From assembly GCA_023376005.1 (NCBI GenBank), contig CM042145.1:62301401-62365400 (forward strand): 64,000 nt of DNA, written 5' to 3'. Positions 10,345 through 26,152 of this stretch are shown one piece after another (position 1 is the stretch's first letter; each line of letters begins with the position of its first letter). The DNA is from Doryteuthis pealeii (taxonomy: Eukaryota > Mollusca > Cephalopoda > Myopsida > Loliginidae). Below the pieces are notes generated by a model. It did no database searches and was not told the DNA's origin. It saw nothing but the letters and a program-made list of their open reading frames with translations. A program made the translations under genes and the position numbers.

Positions 10345-11085
10345 TTGTGGTATTTTTTTTTTCATACAAAATTTTAACATAAAATCAAATCTTATTTATC
10401 ACACATTTCTGTTCCTATCTTAAAAATATTCATTTGGTTAGAAAGAAAAGAAAATAATCTTTCTAAATATGTAATTAGTATGTCTTTTTATACATTGAAT
10501 TATTTTTTACAGCGAATTAAATAAACGAAAACATTTAACAATAACTCAACTTTTTTTTATTTTATTAATTCCCGTCGTTTGTCAATTGTAAACCAAGCCT
10601 TTTTTTATTTTTCATAATCACGTTAATTTATTTATTTTAATATTAGAAATACAAATTAAATCATGATAGTAATGCAGAATATTGCGCAAGAGATAATACC
10701 ATTAGATTACCAAATACATTTCACAGAAATACCTGAAAACTCAAATTGTTATCAAATTTATAGTATAGTATACTTTAGTATAATAATTTGACATTTGATC
10801 TGCTACACTTTGAATTAATATTGTTTTGGGTTTTTTTTTTTTAGATTATTTATCTTTTTACATAAATTTGATTACTTTATTTAATTCTTTTTTTTCTTTT
10901 TTCAAATATTAATTTGAAGTTTATCAAATCGCATCATTTATATTTAATTTAAAAAATACAGTTAATCATTGAATTAAAATTTCTTACTATATCATTGTGA
11001 TGTCATTCCCTCAAATCTGACAAAAAGAAAATTCCCTGATCTCCTACCAGGCCGGATTAGATTAAAATCTTTTTTACGTGTTGAT
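10345..11085. other. AT-rich spacer
   Basis: Very AT-rich sequence with many T runs. No gene or known repeat landmark seen. Confidence 0.45.
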
Positions 11086-11142
11086 TTTTATGGGTTATCC
11101 TGCGACAATCGAACTCGCTATTCAGTAGTAATAGATCTACAA

Positions 11143-11293
11143 ATGATTATTAAACCATGTTTTTATAACCTCTACCCAGGCTTCACCGGAAAGCCGCTGC
11201 TAGTGTGTATATATATATATATATATATATACTAGCTGCGGCTTCCCGGCGAAGCCTGGGTAGAGGTTATAAAAACATGGTTTAATAATCGTT

Positions 11294-11296
<3 letters not shown>
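11143..11296. mobile_element. Two converging Helitron (family H) 3' ends around a TA repeat
   Basis: Plus-strand 11143-11205 ends with the hairpin-bearing GGCTTCACCGGAAAGCC, then GCTG and CTAG before T. The minus strand of 11231-11296 ends GGCTTCGCCGGGAAGCC, GCAG, CTAG. The two copies form a ~63-bp imperfect inverted repeat separated by a TA run. Both match Helitron 3' ends (hairpin plus CTAG). No 5' end was found for either. Confidence 0.6.
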
Positions 11297-11326
<30 letters not shown>

Positions 11327-11339
11327 GTGTGTGTTTGAT

Positions 11340-11848
11340 TTATGGGTTTATTATTTTTTTTTACCTTTGTCCCATAAAAGTTGGTTCATTTGCTTATAGA
11401 TTTCATATGCTAAATGTAACAACTATTATGGGACAGTGGTAATATTAATTTCTCAAGAAAGAAATTACAAGTAAAATTAGGCAGTTTTTCTTTTTTCATT
11501 GAAGTTGATATTTTTAGCTAATTCCATTCACAAAAAAAAAAAACAGACAGTGAGCTGAATAGGACAGATTCCATTGAACATAATACATTCAAAACGAAGA
11601 ATATAGATAAAATGTCATTGTAGTTAATAATCACTTTTCCTGGTTGAATTTTTAACTTTTTTTTCTTTAATTACCTATTTACCATTTAATCTTTTAGTTT
11701 TTAAAAAAGAGAGTTTATTTTTAAGATGGCTATAATTTTAAGAATATTTCTAAAAATGTTTTTAAAAATTCAACTATTCTTGAAAAATTGATTGAAAAAT
11801 CACAGATTTTATTGGGAAAGATATAAATTGTAATCAATATAATTTTGT
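11340..11848. other. AT-rich spacer
   Basis: No recognisable gene or repeat family. Contains several short poly-T and poly-A runs. Confidence 0.45.
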
Positions 11849-11851
11849 AAA

Positions 11852-12017
11852 TGGTTGGTTGGATTTAATGGCATGTCAACCACTGCTGGGTTATTTTATG
11901 TCAAAGACATTTTGTTTTATTCATTCTTGATGGTACTAAATTTTTTTCAAACATTTATCTAAACTCATTTTTTCTATTTAACCCATAGATGGGACCCTAA
12001 CAGGTACTACCACTCCT
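11852..12017 (-). mobile_element. Family B retroposon, 3' end fragment
   Basis: TGGTTGGTTGGATTTAATGG (reverse of the CCAA tail), GGGTTATTTTATG, and CTATTTAACCCATAGATGGG followed by ACTACCACTCC. The copy stops there, so only the last ~165 bp remain. Confidence 0.7.
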
Positions 12018-12024
12018 TTCCTAA

Positions 12025-13450
12025 ATGATAAATCAACACTAATATTTTGGAAAGTATTCATATAATAAATGAATATTTGATGAAAGGGGATAAATATTTG
12101 GATTTTAGTTAAGCATTTGATACAGTATCTCATCATTTACTAGTGAAAATTAAATATTTAGGTATTTCTAAAAAAAAAAAATAGTAAATATTGTAAGATA
12201 TTTTTTTGACAAAACTATGAAAGTAAAAATTGGTAACAATTATTCTAAAAAAGTATATACCATCCGGTGTACTTCAGGAATCAGTACTGGGACGTTTGTT
12301 GTTTTTAATATTCATAAATGATTTACCATATGATATAAAATTAGAAATAGAACTATTTATTGATGATTTTAAACTAATTGATAGACAATTATAAAAAGGA
12401 ATAACATGAATAGATCTAAATAAATTGTCATATTGGAAAGATATTTAGAAATTAAGATTCAACATAGAAAAATGTAAAGTATTACATATTGGATCCAAAA
12501 ACATTAAATTTGAATATAAATTAAGCAATAGGTATATCAAAAAAATAAATGAGGAATATGATCTAGGGCTTTGATGTTACTTTTAAAGCTGACAATCATA
12601 TTTTGTCTATTATATTGATGGCAAATTGAATGATTGGCTAGATCAGGATTTACCAAACTACAGCCTGTGGGCCAGATCCGGCCCATAAAGACATTTTATC
12701 AGGCCCACCAACAGTACTTGAATTTGTAATGTTTTTGATAATGTTTTGAAAATAAATGCCGGTTAAATTTGTTTTTGTGCACCTTACACCACTCATCCAT
12801 GAATATAACATGGAAAGATTTTGTTTTACATCTTTTTCTCAGAGCTTTTGTTCTGGATAGCAAGTATTGAACACAATAATAATGTGGCCCATGCTCGTTA
12901 TTTTTTTTTCAGTTATCCGGCCAATCATGAAAAAGGTTTAGTGATCCCTGGGCTAGATGGTTAGAAATTTAATTTCAAGTGAGGCAAATTTTGTTTTAAA
13001 ACTATAAAACCCTAAGAAGACCTCATAGAATATTGTACTCAGCAGACCTGGTGTTCCAGTGTCTAGACATGCTAATTACAGCAGTGTAATATTGAGATTG
13101 GAGGGCATACAATGAAGAATGACAAAAGTAAGAAAAGTAAAAAAAATTACAGTTACAGGGAAGATTAGAGAAATTAGGATTAAATACTTTACTTGGAACT
13201 TTCAAAATAATTAAAGGAATTTCTAATCATGGTAGACATTTTTTTTATATTTCTCCTCGAACTGGAAACTTGTCAAGGTAGATTTCAAAAACTAAATCTA
13301 TTAGTATTAAATTATTAGATATTTTTGCTAATAGAATATATTTTTGGAACAAACTGACTAATCAAATAAAAAAACTGCAATAGTATACAAAAACTAAAAT
13401 ATATCAATTTGGATAGTTTCAAAAAAGAATGGTAAGAAAAAGAACATTTT
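12025..13450 (+). pseudogene. CR1/L2-like LINE reverse transcriptase relic
   Basis: With several frame changes and stops, the plus strand reads as the second half of a reverse transcriptase: DFS/KAFDTVSHHLL-like at about 12090-12140, PSGVLQESVLGRLLFLIFIN (12260-12320), and LFIDDFKLID (12352-12381), where the catalytic FADD box has become FIDD. It continues with FNIEKCKVLHIGSKN (12458-12502), a LEGIQ-RMTK motif near 13100-13125 and WNKL plus LDSFKKEW near the end. This order is that of CR1/L2-type LINEs. The coding sequence is dead, and a hAT MITE splits it at 12644-12950. Confidence 0.8.
12644..12950. mobile_element. hAT-type MITE
   Basis: A 307-bp element with inverted ends CAGGATTTACCAAACTACAG and, in reverse complement, CAGGGATCACTAAACC, flanked by the perfect 8-bp duplication GGCTAGAT (12636-12643 and 12951-12958). 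Subterminal GGCC-rich blocks (GGGCCAGATCCGGCCC) resemble those of hAT MITEs in many animals. No transposase is encoded. It inserted into the LINE relic around it. Confidence 0.88.
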
Positions 13451-13467
13451 GGGAAATTATTGATGAA

Positions 13468-13796
13468 CTAGAAGTGGCTACTAAGTGTTACCCGGGTAGA
13501 GGGTGGGGGGTAAAGGTTAGTCTTGCAGATCTATTGATTGTTTTGGTTTTCTATAATTGATTTGTTTATGTTTTAATCACAAACGCCACCAATGACTTTC
13601 CCTTCTCTTACTATTCAAATCCTAATTTTTAAAAATCTTCCCAGATATAAATAAAATCTTCATTGTGTTTTCACAAAAAGCAAATTCTGGTGATAGTGAA
13701 TGTGTGTATATATATTTACTTTATCATTAATTGTTTAATTTTCATAGTTTACTCCAGACATACATACACACCAACTGTCCTTTATATATGTATAGA
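13468..13796 (-). mobile_element. Non-autonomous Helitron, family G (copy 2)
   Basis: On the minus strand it starts TCTATACATATATAAAGGAC after an A (13796) and ends with CCCGGGTAACACTTAGTAGCC, then ACTT and CTAG before T. The 3' hairpin is imperfect. Length 329 bp, no coding capacity. Confidence 0.72.
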
Positions 13797-13799
13797 TTA

Positions 13800-14625
13800 C
13801 TTAACAAAATTTGATTTAGATATCATTAATAGTGTTCTGTACAAAGATTATTTTTTTCTTCTTTTTGTTAAAGGTTGATGTAAAAAGATAGAAAAAAAGG
13901 GAGATGCCCAAGGAGACATAACAAATATTATTACAGCTTTTATGGGGTATTAAAGTTTTACAAATTCATCAATTCATAAACGTTAAATATCAAATTTTTT
14001 TTTTTCAACTAAGTTAAACTTAGAATAAATTCATTTTTGATGATGATATTTAATGTAAAAAGTATTTCACATATCTTTGTTTTAAAATAAAAATGTAAAC
14101 GATTCTAAGTTTGAATATGAGCAAATAAACAAAAATTGATTTCATCTGATTATAAAACCTTTTTATGAATAAATTTTACAAGATCTAAGTCCACTATGTT
14201 TTTAACAAAAAACAAAGTACAATTGTAAACAAAACACATTTTCAAGGGAAAGGATGTTTTTTGTTTATTTTTTTATTTTTATTTATTTATTTTTTTTTTA
14301 CAGATTGATGTAGTCAAAAAATTTTTTTTTCATTACATGTGCGACATTAAGTTGATTTTGACATTTAAAAATCCAACAGCTTTCTTCTTTTTACATTTTT
14401 AGCGTCAAAAAGGAGACATTTTTAAATTCATAACTTTTTAAGTAAGATATTTCTGTTTAGGAGAAATTTACTAGAAAATCAACAAGAATTTAAAGATGAA
14501 AAATATTCAGATGATTAACCATAATAATCCATTAAATGTTCTGTTGAAAAGGCAAAAAATGTTAAGTATTTTTAATTTCCGTAACACATCAAAAAAATTA
14601 GTTGGATTTTTTTTAATTATGTATT
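13800..14625. other. AT-rich spacer
   Basis: Poly-T rich sequence with no recognised gene or repeat family. Confidence 0.45.
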
Positions 14626-14629
14626 CATT

Positions 14630-15235
14630 TTATATATATTTTATTATAAAATTTCATTTTTATTATATGTATATATATTTTATTATAAAATTATTTTTTA
14701 TTATATTTATATATATTTATTATAAAATTTTATTTTATTATATGTTATATATATTTATTATAAAATTTTATTTTTATTATGTTATATATATTTTATTATA
14801 AAATTTTATTTTATTATATGTTATATATATTTTATTATAAAATTTTATTTTTATTATATGTTATATATATATTTATTTATAAATTTTATTTTTATTATAT
14901 GTTATATATATTTTATTATAAAATTTTATTTTTTATTATATGTTATATATATTTATTATAAATTTTTATTTTTTTATTATATGTTTTATATATTTTATTA
15001 TAAAATTTTATTTTTTATTATATGTTATATATATTTTTATATAAAATTTTATTTTTTTATATGTTATATATATTTATTATAAAATTTTATTTTATTATAT
15101 ATATATTTTATTATAAAATTTATATTATATATATATATTTATTATAAAATTTTATTTTTTATATATGTTATATATATTTTATTATAAAATTTTATTTTTT
15201 ATTATATATTATATATATATATATTATTATTCTAT
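14630..15235. repeat. AT-only minisatellite, ~35-45 bp period
   Basis: About 600 bp of repeats of the type TATATATTTTATTATAAAATTT, with small length changes and almost no G or C. The open frames over it (strings of Y, I, F, K) are artefacts of this composition. Confidence 0.9.
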
Positions 15236-15239
15236 ATAT

Positions 15240-15815
15240 TAATATTTTCATAAAATTTCATTTTTTATCTTGTATATTATAAAATTTCATTTTTATTATA
15301 TTCTATGTTTTATCATAAAATGTTATAAGTCTGTTTTTATTTAAGATTGTAGACTACACTTTCAGATAATTCGAGTTTGTGGATAAAAGAGAGGGGGGGC
15401 TGTGTATTTAAAAACTAAAAAGAATACGCAATTAATTCTAACCACATTAATTAAACAACTATTTCAACATTCTTTCTCGTTTGATATTATTCACTGACGA
15501 CGACCATAGGCAAAAAAAAAAAAAAAAAAAAAAAACAACGAAGGAAAGGAAACATTTAGAGAACAGAAGGAGGAAATGAGTACTTTAATATTCACCTCCC
15601 CACGAGGGCAAAATGTGACATAAGGTCGAGTTTAATGTGGGGGAGGTGCGCACGCGTACATGTGGGTGGATAGACAAAAATGATCTACTTCCCCCCCCCC
15701 TCTCGGCACTTGTCTAATGTAATGTAATATCTCAAACATCAGGGAATGCTTAGACTTCTTAGTGCAATAGTGAGGTGCTGTCTGAAATAACGGATCCCCT
15801 GGAACTAGATATCTG
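15240..15815. other. Spacer with poly-A run
   Basis: Includes a poly-A run at about 15512-15534, and C and G runs. A minus-strand 83-codon open frame (15632-15883) extends into SINE D and has no recognised motif, so I do not call it a gene. Confidence 0.4.
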
Positions 15816-15817
15816 GG

Positions 15818-16058
15818 TTTTGTTCTGGTTTCTTTGTTTAAATGCCAAATCAACCTTCGTTGGTTATTTAATGCCAAAGCCATCCTTGTAGAAGGACAGT
15901 AGTGGTACTATTTAACTCATAGTTGGGGGGGGGGGTCATACCTCTCTCAAGAGTATAAGTCCGAAAGTGAACAACAACGTGATAGCGAGACTGGAGCTCG
16001 AACCTGCTTACTTACGATGTCGCAGTCCGGTACGTTAGCCAGTAAGCCACAAGGGACG
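15818..16058 (-). mobile_element. tRNA-headed SINE, family D (copy 2)
   Basis: Minus strand: the head includes GTGGCTTACTGGCTAACGTAC (A-box region) and GGTTCGAGCTCCAGTC (B box); the tail includes AACTATGAGTTAAATAG and TAAATAACCAACGAAGG. It is uninterrupted, unlike copy 1, and so shows the pre-insertion form of that copy. Confidence 0.72.
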
Positions 16059-16074
16059 CATCCTAGACATTTGG

Positions 16075-16205
16075 GTTGGTTGGATTTTAGGGCATGTCAA
16101 CCCATGTTGGGTTATCTTATGCTGAAGATGTTTTGTTTTATTCATTCTTAATGGATACTCAATTTTCTAAAGTCATTTTTTCTATTTAACCCATAGATGG
16201 GATAG
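16075..16205 (-). mobile_element. Family B retroposon, 3' end fragment
   Basis: TTGGTTGGATTTTAGGGC, GGGTTATCTTATGC and CTATTTAACCCATAGATGGG are present. The copy is cut just after the last block. Confidence 0.7.
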
Positions 16206-16599
16206 GCAATTTAGGGAGTAAGTATTGAATGCAGATATATTAAAAGAAATACAATAATGACAATATCGTTTGTTTTTTGTTGTTTTTTAATCCGCATGTT
16301 TTTACTATTTTCATTCTCTCAGTTTTTAATCAAGATTAGAGTTCAATTTTGTTAATTAGTATTATACCCAAAACCCGGTAAAACTAAGAAAACTTGGGGT
16401 TTTTTTTATTATTCACAAACCCAAATAAAACTCTTCTCGCTCGACAATTAAATGTCGTCCCCATCCGTACATACACCAATCTACTACTAAAATGAAAGGA
16501 TTGATAGCATAAATTTTGCCGATAAAATTCGCTTGGCTAAATGACATGAACAGCAAACAAACACACACCCACATTATATACGTGTGTGTGTGTGAGTGA

Positions 16600-16770
16600 A
16601 AAATCAGAAAGTTTTTAAATAAAATAACTGATACATTTAAAATTAATTCATTGATAAATCAACACTGAAAATTTAATTAAAATTTGATAATTTCCTGATT
16701 TTTGGTAATTTTTTTTTCAATCAGGGGGTATGATCTGATTTTGTAAAATACGTCGATGATGTCAAAAATG
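16600..16770 (+). repeat. Low-copy repeat R (copy 1)
   Basis: Shares TTGATAAATCAACACTGAAA and a TTCCTGATTTTTGGTAA block with 43390-43560, in the same orientation and spacing. Class unknown. Confidence 0.6.
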
Positions 16771-20900
<4,130 letters not shown>

Positions 20901-23500
20901 ACTAGAAAAGAAAATGAATAGAGATGTTTTGTTTTTAGTGGGGGGTCCGGATTAAAAGAAAGAAAGAAAGAAATAACGTAAAGGCGGTACAAATATCAAT
21001 AATATAGATTTAATATTAATTTTTTTTAAAAAGACATTAAAAAAATGTCATGTGGGCTTGGTGGTTTTAGTTTTTTGTGGTTGGTTATACTTATAGTTTT
21101 TTTGTTTGTTTGTTTTTTGGGGGGTGGGGGCCTTTTTTGCGGGTGAATAAAATAAATGAAATTAAAATTAAGTTGTGCAAGATAACAAATAAATGAGGAC
21201 GGTATTTAATATTTTAAAAATTGAATTCAGTGCAGGGTTTTATTATTAATCCTTATTAATCCATACGTTACATTAACTTCTGTCTTGTCCTTTTTGTTTT
21301 TTTTATTCATTGATTATTATTGTCGTATTACCTGTGCTACACAACAAGCAAAATCTGTGTATAAATCCTTTTTTTATTAATTCCACTGTTGACGTCGCAA
21401 TAGTCATAAGATTTTCAGTATTTTTTTTTTTGTTATATTTTTGTTTCTTTATATCAATAACAATTGACAAACAATGGAGTTATATTTGTCGGTTATTATC
21501 ATCCACTAATTCTTCAAGAAACAGAAGTGTCACAGTAGGTTGTAAAAAACGAATCTTTCTTTTCTCTTTTTTAAAGAAAGAAAGAAAGACTTGAATTTTT
21601 TAAAAAGACAAATGTGTAGGTGTTTATAGATACAAAAACATGTCAAATATAATTAATAATAAAACTAACAGGTGTTACTTCTCTCAGCGTATGTTCTAAA
21701 ATATTTTAAAAATAAATTTAGAAAAAAAAAAAAAAGATTTTAACCCTTAACTATTAACTTGTCATATTTTAAAATTAGTAATTTTTTGTTAAAAAAAAAA
21801 AACACTTAATGCATGTTTTTCACGGAAGAAAAAAAAAGCACATGACTTCTCTTCTTTTTACGAACCTACCTGGGATTTGTTAAATTATGCAGGTGAAATA
21901 AGATAAAAATTAAATCTTTTGTGTGTATATAAAATAAAGATAAAAACGTCTTATATATATATATATATATTTTAAAGACGTCTTTCTTTTGCTTCGATAT
22001 GAACTGTTTAGTACTATTAAATTAACACAGGGTTTTTTTTAGTACTCACTCGCAGGTAGATATATATCCCAAATAATTGTTTTTGTTTCTTTTGTAAATC
22101 AACCCGATTGTCCGCATTAAAAAAACAGGTAGTTGATTAGTATAATTCTTTTCAATCAACTACAAAAAAACAACAACTGGTAGTTGCAATGACCCTCTGT
22201 TTTTGACTGTAACAAGAAGAAAATATACTTTTTTTTCGACTGCTACTAATAAAACGATTCTTGTTTTTAAAAAAAGCGATGAGAATGTCTACTTTTCCTC
22301 AGATTAAATGTAAATATGTCCAACGATTCTTAGTATTCCTCGCCATAAGTAATTGTTTTGTTAAATACCAGGACCCATGTCAGTGTCTAAAAGCCGACAC
22401 AATAATATAACACACATAATCCTTTCTGGTCTTTTTTTCTTTTTCGATCTTTTTTGTTATTTTTCTTTTCTTTTTTTGACGTACACACATGTGTGTGTGT
22501 CTGCGTATTATATCAATTTGCTGCTGCTACTGCTAAGTCCCGTCCCTCCCGGGTTTTGTTCAGTCAGCAACAATAATTCGCCTCCCCCTCTCATTCTGCT
22601 ACCCCCACCCCACAAAGTACAAACTTCAACACACAAAAAATTAGTATTAAAAAAGAAAAATAACCAAACACATACTAACAGAAAATCAACAACAATATAA
22701 AAATATTTTTATTTATTTATCCTAATCATTACATCATGTGCCTAACACAAAAATTAAGAACTGTACAGTACTTTAACTTCTCCTCCTCACTTTGCTTTTT
22801 CGTACTTCAATAACTTAAGCGGCCCCTTACTTCACTTGCAAAAATATACACACACATATTTAGCTATAAACATTGGACGCTATTTTTTATTACTAAATCA
22901 TTTATTTATTCAATTTCTTAACAGTTTTTTATCTATATATTTTTTAATCGGCTTATTCTCTTTTTAGTGATTCCTGCTTGACACCCTTAAAAGATTTGAC
23001 TATGTCGCGAGCGGCAGACCCAATTTTTGCCGGAAGTTTTTGTAACTCTCCTTACTTTTAAGTTGGGCTTGTTTATGAAAATCCAATACACCCCTTCCCC
23101 ATTTTTTTCTACGGATGCTCCTCAGTATCAGAATTTATCAATGAGGGGAAAAAAAGACCGAATTATTGTATTTATAGACAATGTGTGTATGACACACATT
23201 TTTGTTTTTATGATTAAATTCAAATATAAATTTTCTTTTTTTATTTATCCAATGAAATAAAAAATAAAGCTGTAACAGATAAAAATAAAAAAATTCAATG
23301 ATAATAATAATAATAAATATACATTGATTAAAATATTTAATAAGACATTTTCCAAAAAATACTTATCCTCAGAGGATGCAATGAGATTTGATCATGTGAC
23401 CTTTTTAGCTATATTTATTAGCTAAATATTCTTTGTTTTAGTTTTACATTTTCTTAAAAGTGCAAACTTAATTTAATTCATGCTTAACATAAAGTAAATA
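20901..23500. other. Low-repeat AT-rich DNA upstream of the EEIG homologue
   Basis: Contains short microsatellites (GAAA repeats near 20955, a TA run near 21955, a TG run near 22490) and homopolymers. No repeat family and no convincing coding sequence seen; open frames here are composition-driven. Confidence 0.4.
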
Positions 23501-23504
23501 AGTA

Positions 23505-23745
23505 AATAAAGTAGGTGGAGTGGCTTATTGTCGGTATCAGCTGAACAGCGAGGGAGTCTATACCCTTTTCACTAGCACTGAACAGGGAGATTGTTTTTGT
23601 GTCTGAGGTGGAGCGCCACATATATCGTCAGCTCCCCACTTTACGCGCACAGAAGGTGTGCTACTCATATGCTGAATTGCCAAGAGCCAGTATTGAACCA
23701 GGAATCTTGTGATTCATAGGCAAGTGCTCTACCAATTGAGCTAAT
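23505..23745 (-). mobile_element. tRNA-derived SINE, family A (copy 4)
   Basis: Minus strand: A-box TTAGCTCAATTGGTAGAGCAC, B-box region TCCTGGTTCAATACTGG, and the complete body and tail. A further tail fragment in the opposite direction follows at 23762-23836. Confidence 0.85.
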
Positions 23746-23761
23746 AAACTATAATTACATA

Positions 23762-23836
23762 GCGCTATTGAAAAGGGGATAGACTCCCTCGCGGACTGGC
23801 TGATACCGACTCTAGGCCGCCCCGTCGACTTTACTT
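23762..23836 (+). mobile_element. SINE family A, tail fragment
   Basis: GCGCTATTGAAAAGGGGATA through GACTTTACTT is the last ~75 bp of SINE A, facing the copy that ends at 23745. Confidence 0.8.
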
Positions 23837-23905
23837 ACATGAAATAAGCAGCTTGAAATGAAAAGAAAAATTCTCTTTTTATTATTGATATTTTTCTCTC
23901 CATGA

Positions 23906-24352
23906 ATGTTTTCACACCTGCCTAAGCTGGTGGTTCACTGGAGGCTGAGTGACAGCAAGTCTCCTCAAGTCTCCAGGACACTTCTGAGTATTCTAGCTGA
24001 TCTTAACAATGCTGTCAGTTTAGATGGTCTTGATTCTTCCTTGGATTTCCTGTTCTTCCAGACTCTTTTCCAAATCCTTGGGGACCATTCCAAGGGGCCC
24101 AATTGGTACGACCTTTACCTTCATGTTCCACAGTTTTTCAGCTCTCTGGCAAGATCCAAGTATTTATCTATCTTTCCATTTTCTTCATTATGTGAGTTTT
24201 TACACCAGCATTAACTGATGGTCTTTTGCTGGAGTCTGAGTGTCAACAAGCCTCCTCAGGTCTCCAGGACTCTTCTGAGTATTCTGGCCGATTGCAACAA
24301 TGCAGTTGTTTGGATGGTCTCAATTCTTCCTCTGATTTTCAGTTCCTTCAGT
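23906..24352 (-). pseudogene. Two adjoining LINE ORF2 C-terminal fragments
   Basis: The minus strand of 23906-24185 reads, with breaks, as the LINE end motif with a KYLDLARE-like stretch, LWNMKV, a VPIG-like stretch and RIETIQT-like residues. A second, shorter copy occupies about 24200-24352 (GRIETIQTTALLQSARILRR). A cleaner copy of the same domain is at 45069-45442. This tail is found beyond the reverse transcriptase in many animal LINEs; here it is only a relic. Confidence 0.7.
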
Positions 24353-24398
24353 CTTTTTATGGAACTGAAAATCAGAGGAAGAATTGAGACCATCCAAA
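24309..24398. repeat. Perfect 38-bp hairpin
   Basis: 24309-24346 is exactly reverse-complemented by 24361-24398, with a 14-nt loop. The arm sequence is part of the LINE fragment (codes GRIETIQ), so a piece of that LINE was copied in reverse next to itself. Confidence 0.92.
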
Positions 24399-24589
24399 TA
24401 ATGATATTATATACAATATTATTAAAACAAAAAATATTCAAAAAAGTTAAAACAATAATAAGTAGGGGTGACAAGACTTTTGGAACACCCTCTACATACA
24501 AGGTTTACTTGTATTTATTTCCTTCTCAAACAATCAAAATATTTTATTAATTTTTATTAATAAAAATATTTTGAGAAATACTTTTATTT

Positions 24590-25093
24590 GGTAATTTATG
24601 AGGAAGTGCATCCCGGTCTCCTGCCTCAAAAATTGCTACCCGGTGACTATTAAAATAACAACCCATCTCAGTCTATTCAAAACTATCCATCTTCATATCT
24701 ATCTATCTATCTATCTATCTCAATTTGTTCATATTTATCTATATTACTTTGAATACTAAGATTTTTTTTTTATTCATGTTTGTTTAATGTCTTGTTTTTA
24801 GTTTAAATAAACAAGAATTACGACAAAAAAAGAAGCGACCCCCCCCTCCCAAATACATTTACTTGTCGAAAATATCTATCTATCTCCATTTTTCATATCT
24901 ATATTATTTTGTTTGTTTATCTATCTATCTCAATCTATTCCAAACTATATATCCATTTTCATATCTAAACAAGAATTACGACAAATTACAATAAATAAAC
25001 AAAAATTACTTCGAGCTGGGGTTGTTATTTTGATAGTCACTGGGTAGCAATTTTTGAGGCAGGAGACCGGGACGCACTTCCTCATAAATTACC
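24590..25093 (+). mobile_element. TIR element with 8-bp target duplication (copy 1)
   Basis: A 504-bp element with ~75-bp inverted ends: GGTAATTTATGAGGAAGTGC on the left and its complement on the right (CTCATAAATTACC). The flanking 8-bp duplication is TTTTATTT (24582-24589 and 25094-25101). The interior has TATC/GATA microsatellites and ACAAGAATTACGAC repeats, with no transposase. An 8-bp duplication fits hAT, Merlin or P-type enzymes; GG ends are unlike typical hAT (CA), so the superfamily is open. Copy 2 lies in the opposite direction at 37077-37585. Confidence 0.88.
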
Positions 25094-25101
25094 TTTTATT
25101 T

Positions 25102-26150
25102 CATGGAATGTTCTGGTTTTACTTCTTAAATGTCATTAGGATTCAGAAAGATTATTCATATATGGGGTAAGGTTGTTGTGGTTTATGTGGGGTTAGGATT
25201 TTGGTCATATTCAGTGCGTGTTCACTGATTGTTGCTAATTTCTTTTCTTAAACCCCAAATTAACTTTCTTTCTTGTGGGTTGTCAGGCTGAAAAGGAATT
25301 AAATGAAGGAAAAAGAAGAAACAAAGACAAAATATACTTTTAGGATTCAGACTTTATTTCAAGGTTCATAGTTATTTCTTGAAGAGGAGATTTTTTTTCC
25401 TTAACCAGTCAATAGCATGTGTTCCCAGTAAGGTCTGCATTTGGAATGGCCAAGTGTTCTTCTTGCAACAGGAAGTGGGGTCCTTTTCTTTGTATATTGC
25501 TAAAGATTCTTATAAAAATATCTGAGGTAGGGCTATCGTCCTTGTTCTACGAGCCTCGCTATCAACCAACCAATCACAGGCCGGCATTCTTTAGCGGCAA
25601 AACCAAAGAGACAAATTCTCCATTTTTCTGATCAAGCCTCCCCAAAGACAGACATGCAACAAGGCGTCTCTTATATTCATCCGAGCAAACAGAAGGCCGT
25701 AGCAAGGGACTCCGATAATTCACCCTACCTCAGGAACTCAGTTAAGTGGACTGTGTTATTTATATAATCATTCCTGCAGACAAAACCTTCGTTTGCAAGT
25801 AATTAATTGTTATTTCTTTATGTATGATAATACAAGTCGTTTTTGAATTCTACGTTGTGTTCGTGTTTTTCTCCTTTTAACTCCTGTCTGTCTACACTCG
25901 TGGCGTGAATCACCACATTCTTTCTGTCCTAGGAGATTTTTATTTTTTTTATTTATTTCATTTTATTTTAATCCCCACACATATATTATAATTAACTTAG
26001 AATATATAACTCATGTTACATAATATTGTGAGTAGCCTACGAATTATGTATGTAAGTGTAGCTAGATTTTTTAATTGAAAATTGTTGAAGATTCAAAATC
26101 AGAGGGGGTTAAATTGAAAGTTACTGTTAGCTATTATAGTTATGATTGGC
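25102..26150. other. Spacer with LTR-like relics
   Basis: Segments here resemble sequence at 37590-37730 (GGCCAAGTG, AAGTGGG-TCCTTTTTCTT, and a TTTATTTTAATCCC block) and, inverted, at 48655-48725 (AAAGTCTGAATCCTAAAAGTA). TGTTACATAATATTG at 26013 resembles the inverted end of the solo LTR family. Probably decayed LTR elements; boundaries not resolved. Confidence 0.35.
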
Positions 26151-26152
26151 GG

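Noticed and set aside
14496..15082. Open frames rich in Y, I, F and K
   Set aside because: Produced by the AT-only minisatellite.
26013..26060. Fourth solo LTR on the minus strand
   Set aside because: TGTTACATAATATTG resembles the inverted LTR end (also near 36669), but no matching other end or 4-bp duplication was found.
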